Below, piece by piece: positions 10,837-20,226 of a stretch of 64,000 bases of DNA. Below the pieces are notes generated by a model, which made no database searches, was not told where the DNA came from, and saw only the letters and a program-made list of their open reading frames with translations. The DNA is from Xiphydria camelus. Taxonomy: Eukaryota; Arthropoda; Insecta; Hymenoptera; Xiphydriidae. Location: NCBI GenBank assembly GCA_963678675.1, contig OY783192.1, forward strand, positions 9,581,953-9,645,952, written 5' to 3'. The position numbers and the translations under genes were made by a program. Position 1 is the first letter of the stretch, and each line of letters opens with the position of its first letter.

Positions 10837-11455
10837 TATCTTGGATACCGAGTGTTACATTACAGTACACACTTTACGCATCAAAACAATTTCTTTTTTT
10901 TTAAATAAACAAAGGCGCATTGGACAAAAGTAAAGTATGAGCGTTACTCAGGGGACTTCCCTTTATTTATTAAAAAAAATTCATTGCAATCGGTGCTCCG
11001 ACTTTCGAAGGGTCCCCTTGTAAGCCAACGATTCAACAATTTCACCGTGTTGTTCAAATGGAAATCAGAAAAAGCGATTGAGACACCCCTAAATATTGAG
11101 TGAGAGACGACACATTCAAAGTTACATTAAATACTAAGGTTTTAAGTGCCCGCCAAGAGAATTAATTAAAAAAGCTTTTTTTTTGAATCAGTCTAATATA
11201 TACGGTGAGAGTGCCGTTAACGATTCCACATGCCCTAAATGGTTCAGAAAGTTTTGTAACAGTCGAAATTGTAATATTTAACAAAATTCAAAAAACATAA
11301 TCAAATAACACAATTTTTCCCCAAATATTATCTGACATTCTCCTACTATCAAATAACACCAAAACTTCACACGTGTGAAGTAGATAGCACTTTAGTTTGG
11401 CGATTCAATACCTTCTACTGATGAAAACGGGACGAACTTTTGTATCAACCCAATA

Positions 11456-11755
11456 TCTTCTGTGATTGCGTATAATGATCATACATGGGCAAATAATAGC
11501 TATCCACGATTAGATTAAAATAAACAGAATTTACTTAACATTAGGCTACCGAAAAAGAAAATTGATTTAATTGTTCAACAATGAAGTTGTCTTCTTTAGC
11601 ACCATTACTCGAGTTATTCGAGAATTAGGTACCTATAGGTATTACTATAGGCGCAAATTGTCGTAGCGGCCTGGCAGTTTTCGTCATGTAATGGTGCCGA
11701 AACAACGGGGAATGGTTTTATCCCGAGGGATCGTTTTGCTCCGATGTCCCCTGTA
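11456..11755. other. Unassigned spacer
   Basis: Nothing recognised between the right mariner-type end and the next palindrome. Confidence 0.4.
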
Positions 11756-11756
11756 C

Positions 11757-12003
11757 ATATGAGCTGTTGAAAACCAGAATGGTCTAAGTCACATTTCATG
11801 TAAGCTGAGATTATTTGACTGCAAAGTTAAGTACAATTTGAAAAATCTGTCTAGATGATACAAAACAGATATTTATGATTTAAAATATCTGTTTGTATCA
11901 TCTAGACAGATTTTTCAAATTATACTTAATTTTGCAGTCAAATAATCTCAGCTTACATAAAAAGTAACTTAGGCCATTCTGGTTTTCAACGGCTCATATG
12001 TAT
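11757..12003. mobile_element. 247-bp palindromic MITE
   Basis: Arms of about 120 bp run outward from a centre near 11880, where TACAAAACAGATATT faces its inverse. The outer ends read CATATGAGCTGTTGAAAACC and the inverse GGTTTTCAACGGCTCATATG. Arm identity is high. Confidence 0.75.
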
Positions 12004-12322
12004 AGTATATGGTTCCGTGTGTTACCTACTCGCGACGGAACGTACAAATTCCTACGGTTGCATATGCCTGGAATATAGCGCCTGCGTTTTTATAATACAT
12101 TTTCTGACGAGTGAAACGTGTAGGCATTTAAGGAGTATATTAAACGTGTGCAATAAATTCACGGTAATTTTTTCTCGCAGAGCTGTTACGTGCTTCACAT
12201 GCGGTGTAATAATTACAAAACCTACCTCGTATAAGACGCACATCTTCGAAAGTAGAGGAAACAAGACACACGGCTTAAAAGGATCCTGTCATAGTTGGTG
12301 AAGCCGCCATGTTCGACAAGGC

Positions 12323-12442
12323 CAGTATTCATAGTCAGGTCTGAAGACATAAGACGGTCTGAAAATAGCATTCTGACCAATAAGATAGCCACTAAGCCGT
12401 CTTGAGATCGTCTTATTTCTTGAGATCTGACTACGAATACCA
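12323..12442. mobile_element. Short MITE
   Basis: Left end AGTATTCATAGTCAGGTCT and right end inverse GGTATTCGTAGTCAGATCT. A TAAGACGGTCT / AGATCGTCTTA pair lies inside. No coding. Confidence 0.55.
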
Positions 12443-12833
12443 ACCATACTCTTAAGCCGGTCCCAGACAATGCGTGCATTCGGCGAATGCGCGAACATTC
12501 GGAGATCGTACTACGCCTTCGCCTACCCTCCCACACGCTACAGTATATGGAAAATGTTCGTGCTTTCGGCAAATGCACGAACGTTCGGGTTCGATACCGC
12601 TCTCCAATTTCAGGGGCCTCACGGCGTCTCGTATTACGTACCGTCTCGTATTACGTACACAAAGGAACATCGTATTTTTCGTCTAGAAATATACGGATAT
12701 AATTCACATTCCTCTAGGAAAAAAAGCATATAACCGCAATTCACGGAAACCCTTGATTACGGATGTAGATTCTTTCAGTATATATTATAATATAAAATGA
12801 TCCATATGTCGGACTATCGCACTCACTGACGTG

Positions 12834-12947
12834 GTGCACCTAGACACGAAAAACTGCAGGGAAAATCTGTCATTTCACGTGATCGTCGGTCTGGTGCACC
12901 TGGTCACGATAAACTGTAGGAAGAACTTCGTAATTACCTTGATCGTC
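12834..12947. repeat. Two tandem 57-bp units
   Basis: Each unit starts with a TGGTGCACCT motif, has CACGA-AAACTG in the middle and ends in TGATCGTC. The copies are about 70 percent alike. Confidence 0.55.
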
Positions 12948-13548
12948 TACCCAGTGAAACAACCAAGTAAGAATGACGGAATGATGAATGAAAATTTATT
13001 CGTTATTCAAAATTATTTGAATGTGATAAATGAAAATTTAATCTTAACTATTAGTCATTCAATTATTAATTTTTCTTATGACGCCCATCCCTGCCTCCAA
13101 TGATATTTTATTTCGTTTACAAATGTACAAAAAACTAAGTTCTATAAAATATTTATAGAAATACTATTTATAATCAACATTACCGCAATCAGATGACCGG
13201 ACTGTTGAGAAATGAATAGTCGGATCTTTTAGATTTTTAGAAATATTAGTGGAGTATCTAAATTTTATGCACAACTCCAATAATTCGAAGCATCATTTAA
13301 AAATGTTAAAATATAGTCTTAAAAATCTTTGTCGATGTATTGCCATGATTTATTCGGAGTGGAGAAATTGGAAAAATTATAAAATATTTTCCTCTGAGTT
13401 CATAGTTTCTCCTGGAGTATATATAGGTTTGAGAAAATTCTGCATAGTTTCAAAGGCAAACCAGTTTGGTTTGTAAATGTCTTTTGCCCCAGCACCAGAG
13501 CTGCTGAATTAAACCCTTCGTTACTCACGTGGGTTTTTGAACCATTAA

Positions 13549-15118
13549 GGGATCTACCCTAATTAGACGGGAAAAAAAGGGCTATTTTCACGAATTTTTT
13601 TGACCGGTATAAATTATAAATATGGATATAAAAAGTATTAGGCCTAAAAAACACACTCTTGAAATACACAAAAAAAAATTTGTATATTCATTTTACTCAG
13701 TTTTCGTACAGAAAAATGGGGGAGAAGACAGGTCCAAAAAAAAATGGGTATGCGCTGTTGATAAAATCTCTGGAATGGATGATCTGAAAAAAAAAAGAAA
13801 AATGGTTTTAGATTCAATAGGTAAATGGCTATAGCGCAAATCATACGATTTTTGATTTTTTTAAACATGACAAAATGGCGGCCATTTTTCCAGAAACTAC
13901 GAAAAGACACGTTTTTTTTCATCGTTTTTAGCCAAAAAAAATAGTTACACTCAAAATTTCAAAATTCGTATGATATGCGCTATAGCTATAGTCATAAAGA
14001 ACATGTGGTAAAATTTTGGTAAGGGTCGGTTGAATAGTTTCAACGCGCGTAAAAACGCGTTCAAAGTTTTCTTTAACGAAAAATCGTGAAAAAATCTTAC
14101 TTACGTATAATCAGCGATGCCTGCACCATACATTATGCCTTCATCCAAAATAGCCTGCCTTCGTTTCATTCTGGCTTCCTTAGAAGCATCGCTGCTGCGG
14201 CGGTTCGCAAGTTGTATACGTGTTCTGTGACGGTCAGCGACGAACTGCTTGGCGGTCGGGCCGATTTTGATGCCCATTACTTCCAAGATTTTTAATACTG
14301 GCTGTAATCCCTCGTTAAAAATACAAGCAGCTGTTTGACACGCTATTTCAACAATTCTTTTTCCGCTAAAGATGTGTTTGGGAGCCATTGACCAGACGCA
14401 TTTGTTGAAAGATTCGTTATTATTCTGCGTGTTTCCGCCGAGGCATCTTTCAAGTAGTTCTTGTTTTGTCAAATCGTCGTAGATCAGTTTTAGAACTTCT
14501 TGAACATCTTCAGCGAGAGCAGAGGGATGTTTGAACTTATGAACGGATTAATTTTTTACAGCTTTCTTGTATTTACACCAGGATTCAGAACAGTATGAAT
14601 GCTGTGGATTGCTGTCAGTTGAAATCTTATGATAAAATCCTGCCCAGATCTCCTTGCGCATTTTTTCCACTGAATCGGGATGTCTTTGAATTGCTAAACC
14701 ATAGTTTTTTGCCTGTCTTTCATTAATTTGATCGTTAAATCCTGAGTTTTTACAACAGGAACTTTTTTTACGGCGGTTTTTTTCTTTTTCGCGACAACTG
14801 TTCTTGCTGCTCTTTTTTGACGTTGATGTTGACGGTTGAAAATTTCAAACACGACTAATGTAGAGAGAACGTTGTATAGTCGGATGATACTTACAAAAGA
14901 TAACAGCACCTCATGTATACAAAGGCAGGTAAGTAGTACCGTTCCGAGCGGTGCGTATATTAGCGCGCTCAGATAGCTAAGTAAACGTCGCTCAAAAGTA
15001 CACTTAGACTGCTCGGATCTTTATACAATTTTAGTATGATACTTTTAAATATGTATACTTTCGAAAAATGCAATACAAAAAAATCGATTTTTCGAAAATT
15101 CTAATTAGGGTAGATCCC
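13549..15118. mobile_element. TTAA-flanked element with Mutator-like transposase remnant
   Basis: The ends are GGGATCTACCCTAATTAG and its exact inverse. Both are flanked by TTAA (13545-13548 and 15119-15122). TTAA duplications are known for Kolobok and piggyBac elements; GGG ends favour Kolobok. The only coding remnant is a transposase C-terminus on the minus strand. Confidence 0.7.
14101..14718 (-). pseudogene. Mutator-like transposase C-terminal fragment
   Basis: Reading the minus strand from 14718, the frame gives NYGLAIQRHPDSVEKM, then IWAGFYHK, a STDSNPQHSYC block and WCKYKKA. An in-frame TAA lies near 14549. The same frame then continues to a DDLTKQELLERCLGG block and NNNESFNKCVWS, which resemble the insect 'Mutator-like transposase' domain family (PF20700). 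The C-terminal tail is basic. The upstream catalytic region is missing. It lies between perfect TTAA-flanked inverted ends, so it is probably the former transposase of that element. Confidence 0.7.
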
Positions 15119-15122
15119 TTAA

Positions 15123-15664
15123 AGCTCACCTGGGGTGTACCCTACACCCCAGTTAAAGATGAACGTTTTCTTAGTGAAAAATTGAAATTTTTTAATACTT
15201 TTTTTTATTTTAAAGCTTGAGATATTGCCTAATGATCTCAACATTAAAAAAAAAATTTCGTAATTTTCTAATTGTAAACAAAACTCGAAGTCTCGGTACA
15301 TGAGGTCTCGGTTTTCAGACGCTCAGGTCTCCCTGCCGATTTTTATAAAAAAAATAGTATAAATAATAGACTGAGGATAGTTGTCGTACTCTCGTTTTAT
15401 TAACAAAGTACCAATTAACAAACTGGAACAAGTTTTATAGAAAAATATTAAATATTGAATTAATACAGACTCTTAAAAAAATCACTATTTAACTCTTTGC
15501 AGCGTTCTGTCGAAGAGATAAATCGGTTTTGTCCTGCGCTTTTGGTGCCAAATTCTTTAATGAAATGTTAATGAAAGGTACTAAAAGTGCAACCTTGAAA
15601 AAAAAACTCTGGGCGTGGCATGCAAAAAAAGGAGGCTGGGGTGTAGCCTACACCCCACGTGAGC
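15123..15664. mobile_element. Small inverted-repeat element interrupting a MADF fragment
   Basis: A GCTCACCTGGGGTGTA start at 15123 faces the inverse TACACCCCACGTGAGC at 15664. A further similar sequence (TTCGTTACTCACGTGGG) lies at 13515, just left of the TTAA-flanked element. The original left end may therefore be there, with the TTAA-flanked element inserted into it. Exact boundaries are uncertain. Confidence 0.5.
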
Positions 15665-15675
15665 AACGAACGGTT

Positions 15676-15849
15676 GACCTTACTTAAAAGCTGACGGAAT
15701 ATCGCCATTAGTGAGTCTTTCTTCTTTTTTAAATCTGCGGCAGTTACGTTGCTGCTAGAAAATGATGATTCCAACTCCTTCCAGGCATCAGCCACTTTGT
15801 TTCTGTTTTTGTGGTCAACATGTTTGGGATCCCATATCGGTGTAGGCAT
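15676..15849 (-). pseudogene. MADF domain fragment
   Basis: The peptide starts PIWDPKHVDHKNRNKVADAW and ends with KKKKDSLMAIFRQ. This is the MADF pattern of tryptophans, a Tyr/His-Lys-Asn-Arg motif and a basic helix. MADF is a Myb-like DNA-binding domain, often encoded by PIF/Harbinger elements and by host regulators. The frame runs into the inverted-repeat element to its left and is cut off there. No partner domain is seen. Confidence 0.65.
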
Positions 15850-15954
15850 TCGGGGTGCGCACGCAAGGGCACGGGTTCATAAGTTTTTCTACACCCATTT
15901 CAACACACGAAAGTGTTGAGTTACTTCGTCGTCCTTTACTACGCGTCGTTTTAC

Positions 15955-16362
15955 CGACAAGACCGTGGATAGCGACCGAATACCAAATGTTTGGCGCAGT
16001 AGAGCTCCCACACAGTACGCGAAGAATCACGAATGGCAAATATTCGCCGACTGCACGCATTGTCTGGGACCGACTTCAGACTTCCTGTGTCGCTAATCAA
16101 ACCCCGAAATAAAATCTTCATTTTGCGAGTTTTGGCCAGCTTTTCAAGATTTCGTCTCATTGTGCGGCGCCTCGATCCCGCTCTCCAATTTCAGTATTTC
16201 AGGGGCCTCGCGACGGGGTTCCGGTCGCGACGGCAAGGCGGTGTAAGACCGCGAATAGCGGGCGAATGCCGAATGCTTGGCGCAGTAGAGCTCCCACACA
16301 CTACGCGAAGGATCACGAATGGCGAATATTCGCCGGACGCACGCATTGTCTGGGACCGGCTT
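15955..16362. repeat. Duplicated terminal module
   Basis: Two copies (about 15960-16085 and 16240-16362) share TTGGCGCAGTAGAGCTCCCA, ACGAATGGC-AATATTCGCC and GCATTGTCTGGGACCG. They flank a segment with GCTCTCCAATTTCAG that also occurs at about 12598. Confidence 0.65.
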
Positions 16363-17021
16363 TAGATGCAGAATCTAGCTCGACAATGAACATCAGATGG
16401 TCTAAGATCCATTCTCATTTCCAAATAAAAATTATTTTACTGATGAACTATATTGTTTCCGGTAAATTTGCACACACGGTCTTCGTTTTTCACGGTAAAC
16501 TATTGTATTCCAATAATTAATGATTTATTTATTTCGGAGAGTGTTAGGGACTTTTCGTGAATAATTATTGACAAAACTAAGACCAGGTGTAATAACACAG
16601 GCATACAAAAAAAAAGTTCCTGTTCCCGCAACCAGACCAGTATAACTTTATGTTCTCGGGGTCGCTGAATCCGAATCCGGTGTCCGTTTGTTTCCATCAC
16701 GTCATGTTTAAGGTCAGTTCAAGGTCAAATCCTGGAAAAATAGTCAAATCGATTCAACTTATTATTCCTACATATTTTTGGGGTCGCTGAATCCAAATCC
16801 AATGACCGTTTGATCTGACAAGGTCAAATTCAAGGTCATTTCAAGGTCAAATGTATTTATTCTGCCAAAAATGAATTTTTTCACTGCAGATTCTGAAAGA
16901 ACGGAAAGTTTTACGTCTAGATATGTATTCAATTTTTGAAGTGAAACTTCTTTGCTGAGGGGCTATAATTTTCCAGCGTTACGGAAATTAGGTATCGCGT
17001 GAGGGGGATAGCTGAGTACGT

Positions 17022-17040
17022 GGGGGGGGGGGGGGGGGGG
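17022..17040 (+). repeat. Poly-G run of 19
   Basis: Nineteen consecutive G residues in the left arm. The corresponding place in the right arm (about 19422-19427) has only six C residues, so the run expanded or is an assembly artefact. Confidence 0.9.
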
Positions 17041-17306
17041 ACCGGCAGAGGAGGAGAGTGCGTCAACCGCGACACTACGACCCTTCGTACACTACACTAC
17101 GCAGGTATCCGATACTCGACGACTCAAACACGCTTATACAGGCAAACCTGAGTGTAGGTACATGTGACACTACGCTACGCAGGTGTCAGATACTCGACGA
17201 CTCAAACACGCTTATACATTACTGGTACGCACACACATTATTGGTATAAACAATTCGTGACAGTATGAGGTTATATCAGAGTTTAATAGTGATTTTAAAC
17301 TGAATC

Positions 17307-18712
17307 ATGCCTATATCGGAGCAAAATTGTTGTGTTACTAATTGTAAAAATACTGAACGATTTTGCAAAAACAGTAATATTATCTTTTACTCATTCCCGG
17401 GTAAATCCTACGAAGTGGGAAGGCGACAGCAGTGGATAAAAGCTCTTAACCGAAAAAAGTGAGTTTAGTTTATTGGTCGTTGAGAACAAAATTATCATTG
17501 CAGTATTTCAGTGAGATGGTTCTTTATAGGTACCAACAAAATATTCAAGAATATGTAGTGCACATTTTGTCGGAGGTCAACGAAGTTCCATCCAGTCTCA
17601 TCCTGCGTATATTCCAACGATATTCTCTGTGACAAAGGCTATTTCTCGTTTTGAAAGACATATGAAAAGGACCGACCGCACTTCTAAAACTGTTTTCAGT
17701 CCTAAAATTACGCAGGTGGTACAAGCTGACAATGAAGATGAAGAGGTTGAAAGAATAAGCCATCACATCAATACAAAAAGTATTGTTGAAACACGGTGTT
17801 GTTTTGACTCTTACGAAACAAATAAAGAATATTTTGTATTTGAAACTTTCTTAGATGGAAATAACTTTTCGACTCAGTGCAATATTAACATAACAATGAA
17901 GTTGTCAAGTGTGGTTCTTAACCGTAGAATACTAATATGTTTTTCTTTATACGTTAGTTTTAATGTAAGCGTTACAAAAATTACGACATATTAGTATTCT
18001 AGGGTTAAAGACCAGGAATGTGGACCTGACGTGAATGACAGTTACAGTAGCCTCAAGAAAGAAAAGCAGTTGAGAGATCTCACTAGTGCAAATTCACAAA
18101 CATTTCACTATTTTCTGGAATTGTTCTCATTCGTACAACTGTCGACTATTTTAACTCAAAAAATGTTCTTTTGCTGTTTCTAATGAAAATTAAGTTGGGA
18201 ATTGTTTTTAACGTCCATTCAAGTACAGCAGTCAGGTTATTTACAAATGTACTTCTAATTTCGATAGACAAAACAACTAATTTAATTTTCTGGTCGTCGA
18301 AAAATTCTATTGAAAAATGTATGCCCAAAGCGTTTAAGCTACATTATCCCGATACGCGTATAATAATTGATTGTACAGAAGTTAAAACAGAGCAGCCTTC
18401 AAAAGTAGATCAGCGAGTATACATGTACTCTTCTTACAAAAGCGCCTACACATTTAAATTTCTAATTGGGATAACACCAAATGGTTTAATAAGTCTTAAA
18501 TGAAAGTGCTATGGGGGAAGAGCAAGCGATTCGTATATCACTGTTAATAGTGGATTTTTAAATTTGTTAGAGCCAGGAGATGTGGTTCTTGCCGACAAGA
18601 GATTCCCCGGAATAAAGACAAACTTAAGTAATGACAATATCCTAGTTGTTATGCCGCCTGTTTTGCATAACGGAACATTCTCTGAAGACGAAATTTCTTT
18701 CCTTTTAGCACT
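17307..18712 (+). pseudogene. THAP-domain DDE transposase, broken
   Basis: From the ATG at 17307 the product begins with a THAP zinc finger (CCVTNCKN, FYSFPGK, QQWIKAL). A GTGAGT donor follows at 17459 and an acceptor near 17529. The second half of THAP then appears (ICSAHFVGG, HPAYIPTIF), but the frames are off by one across that junction. The DDE part gives FLMKIKLGIVF, IDCTEVKTEQPSK, SSYKSAYTFKFLIGI, an in-frame TGA at 18501, then KCYGGRASDSYI and VVLADKRFPG. An 83-bp MITE at 17922-18004 breaks the frame between the two parts. The C-terminus after about 18712 is lost. The enzyme would cut and join its own TIRs in the nucleus. Confidence 0.82.
17922..18004. mobile_element. 83-bp TTAA-flanked MITE inside the THAP-DDE gene
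   Basis: The ends are CCGTAGAATACTAATATGT and the inverse ACATATTAGTATTCTAGGG, with TTAA on both sides (17918-17921, 18005-18008). This matches piggyBac-type ends and target. If the MITE and one TTAA are left out, the transposase frame reads on from VVL to KDQECGPDV. It therefore inserted after that gene was formed. Confidence 0.85.
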
Positions 18713-18927
18713 TCTGATAGTCTGTTATTATTGATATAAATTTTGTCAAACCCATAGCGAATAATTTTGCCCATTTTTCGAAACACATGCATAAAATACT
18801 TTTAAAATTACACTACACGAAGAAATCACCGACTTAAAAAATTTTACTGACACGCTTTGTTTATACCAACTATTTTCCAGCAGCGCTCACTAGGGGGCAT
18901 TGCTCGCCGGTTCGTGCATCTTCCCTA

Positions 18928-19271
18928 CCGTATGTCCCACTCTATACGGGCCAGTTTGAAGTTACCTTCGGGGAGGCTTGGTCGGTACTTGAGTGATTTA
19001 ATACCGGTAGAAGTCGAGTCGGTAGTTAGAGTTGGTGTCAATTCGGGAGATTTCGAAGCGTCTAACCACGAAATTATGAATTTGTGAATAATGGTGAGTA
19101 ATTTCCATTCCATTTAAATCCATAATTTCGAGGTTAGACGCTTCGATCTCCCGAATTGACACCAACTCTAACTATCGACTCGACTTCTACCGGTATTAAA
19201 TCACTCAAGTACCGACCAAAAGCCTCCCCGAAGGTAACTTCAATCTGGCCCGTACAGAGTGGGACATACGG
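18928..19271. mobile_element. 344-bp palindromic MITE, GTATGTCCC family member 1
   Basis: The ends are CCGTATGTCCCAC and its inverse, with TA on each side. Arms of about 160 bp are almost perfect inverses and contain AGACGCTTCGA, TCCCGAATTGACACCAACTC and GTACTTGAGTGATTTAATAC. It shares its ends with 30958-31099 and 40830-41232. Confidence 0.82.
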
Positions 19272-19988
19272 TATATAAGCAAACCTGAGTGTACATGTGG
19301 TCACATGACACTCAGGCTTGCCTGTGTAAGCGTGTTTGAGTCGTCGAGTATCGGATACCCGCATAGCGTAGTGTACGAAGGGCCGTAGTGTCGTCGTTGA
19401 CGCACTCTCCTCCTCTGCTGGTCCCCCCACCACGTACCCAGCTATTCCCCTCACGCGATACCTAATTTTCGTGACGCTGGAAAATGGTAGCCCCCTCAGC
19501 AAAGAAGTTTCACTTCAAAAATTGAATACATATCTGGACGTACAATTTCCCATTCTTTCAGAATCTGCAGTCAAAAATTCATTTTTGGCAGAATAAACAC
19601 ATTTGACCTTGAAATGACCTGGAATTTGATCTTCTTGGATCAAACGGACATCGGATTTGGATTCAGCGACCCCAAAAATATAGAGGAATAAAAATTTGAA
19701 TCGATTTGACTATTTTTCCAGGATTTGACCTTGAACTGACCTTAAACGTAACGTGATGGAGACAAACGGGCTCCGGATTCGGATTCAGTGACCCCGAAAA
19801 TATAGATATACTGGTCTGGTTCCGGGAACAGGAATATTTTTGTTTGTGTGCCTGTGTAATTTGAAGGTCTTCTTTATCGGAAAAACCATGGTCTATCAGC
19901 GAAACATTCTTTATTTGGAAATGTGAATGGATATAAAATCTAGGAAAGAGTATGGCGGCTTCCCTATTGAATCCAACTATTCTCTCTC

Positions 19989-20226
19989 ATAGTGGAAATT
20001 TCTCTCTGCCAAATCTCTACAGAAACCGTGCGATAGAAAATTTTCAAAATCTCTATGAACTGTGTGAACTTTGACGAAATACTTGCGAAATCTACAAAAA
20101 TATTAGCCAATTGCGTCATTTCTGCCGAAGTGTCTGCCAGCTCTTAAAATTGGAACGTTTGCAGAGAAACGGTAGACTTCTGGCAGAGTTTTTCGCAAAG
20201 ATTTGCCAGAGAAAAGTTTCCATTAA
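19989..20226. mobile_element. MITE with TGGAAA-type ends
   Basis: The left end GTGGAAATTTCTCTCTGCC and the inverse of the right end ATGGAAACTTTTCTCTGGC face each other. Internal CTGCCAAATCT motifs recur. No coding. Confidence 0.5.

Larger units (their letters stand above)
9716..11020. mobile_element. TAA-flanked inverted-repeat element with tRNA-like arms
   Basis: The ends are CAAGGGGACCCTTCGAAAG and its inverse. A TAA trinucleotide flanks both sides (9713-9715 and 11021-11023), whereas the matching place in the left foldback arm has a single TAA. This is direct evidence of insertion with a 3-bp duplication, as PIF/Harbinger elements make. Each inverted arm is about 350 bp and contains a tRNA-like block. 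The middle (10120-10600) has an imperfect repeat starting CATTCGAAGGCAA at about 10122 and 10276, and a Cys-rich ORF. Superfamily assignment rests only on the target duplication. Confidence 0.8.
772..11453. mobile_element. 10.7-kb foldback element with mariner-type ends
   Basis: The left end reads TTGGGTAGATGCAAAAG and the reverse complement of the right end reads TTGGGTTGATACAAAAG. Both are flanked by TA (770-771 and 11454-11455). This is the terminal motif and target duplication of mariner elements. The ends lead into long inverted arms (772-2163 and 8726-11453). The right arm is longer only because of a 1,305-bp insertion at 9716-11020. The centre holds other elements and no mariner transposase, so this is a non-autonomous mariner-mobilised foldback that later served as an insertion site. 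A chance pairing of two separate mariner ends is less likely because homology runs the full 1.4 kb of each arm. Confidence 0.8.
8726..11453 (-). repeat. Right arm of the large foldback element
   Basis: It is the inverse of 772-2163. It is split by the TAA-flanked element at 9716-11020; when that is removed, the arm is about 1.42 kb, matching the left arm. A piece near 9365-9530 is not shared with the left arm. Confidence 0.8.
12454..16362. mobile_element. 3.9-kb element framed by AAGCCGGTCCCAGACAATG ends
   Basis: The left end reads AAGCCGGTCCCAGACAATG and the right end is its inverse. Both lead into CATTCGGCGAATG-type subterminal motifs. Other elements are nested inside, so the original was smaller. 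No clear target duplication is visible. The right terminal region is duplicated (15955-16362). The ends could also belong to two separate copies of one family. Confidence 0.5.
16400..19935. mobile_element. THAP-DDE transposon with long inverted arms
   Basis: Arms of about 700-830 bp (about 16400-17230 and 19245-19935, inverted) surround a decayed transposase gene (17307-18712). Arm landmarks include TTTCCAAATAAA near the outside, TTCAAGGTCAAAT repeats and GATACTCGACGACTCAAACA near the inside. A 344-bp MITE has landed next to the right arm (18928-19271). The transposase type (THAP plus DDE) points to PIF/Harbinger or ISL2EU-like elements. Exact outer ends and target duplication were not resolved. 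Confidence 0.7.
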
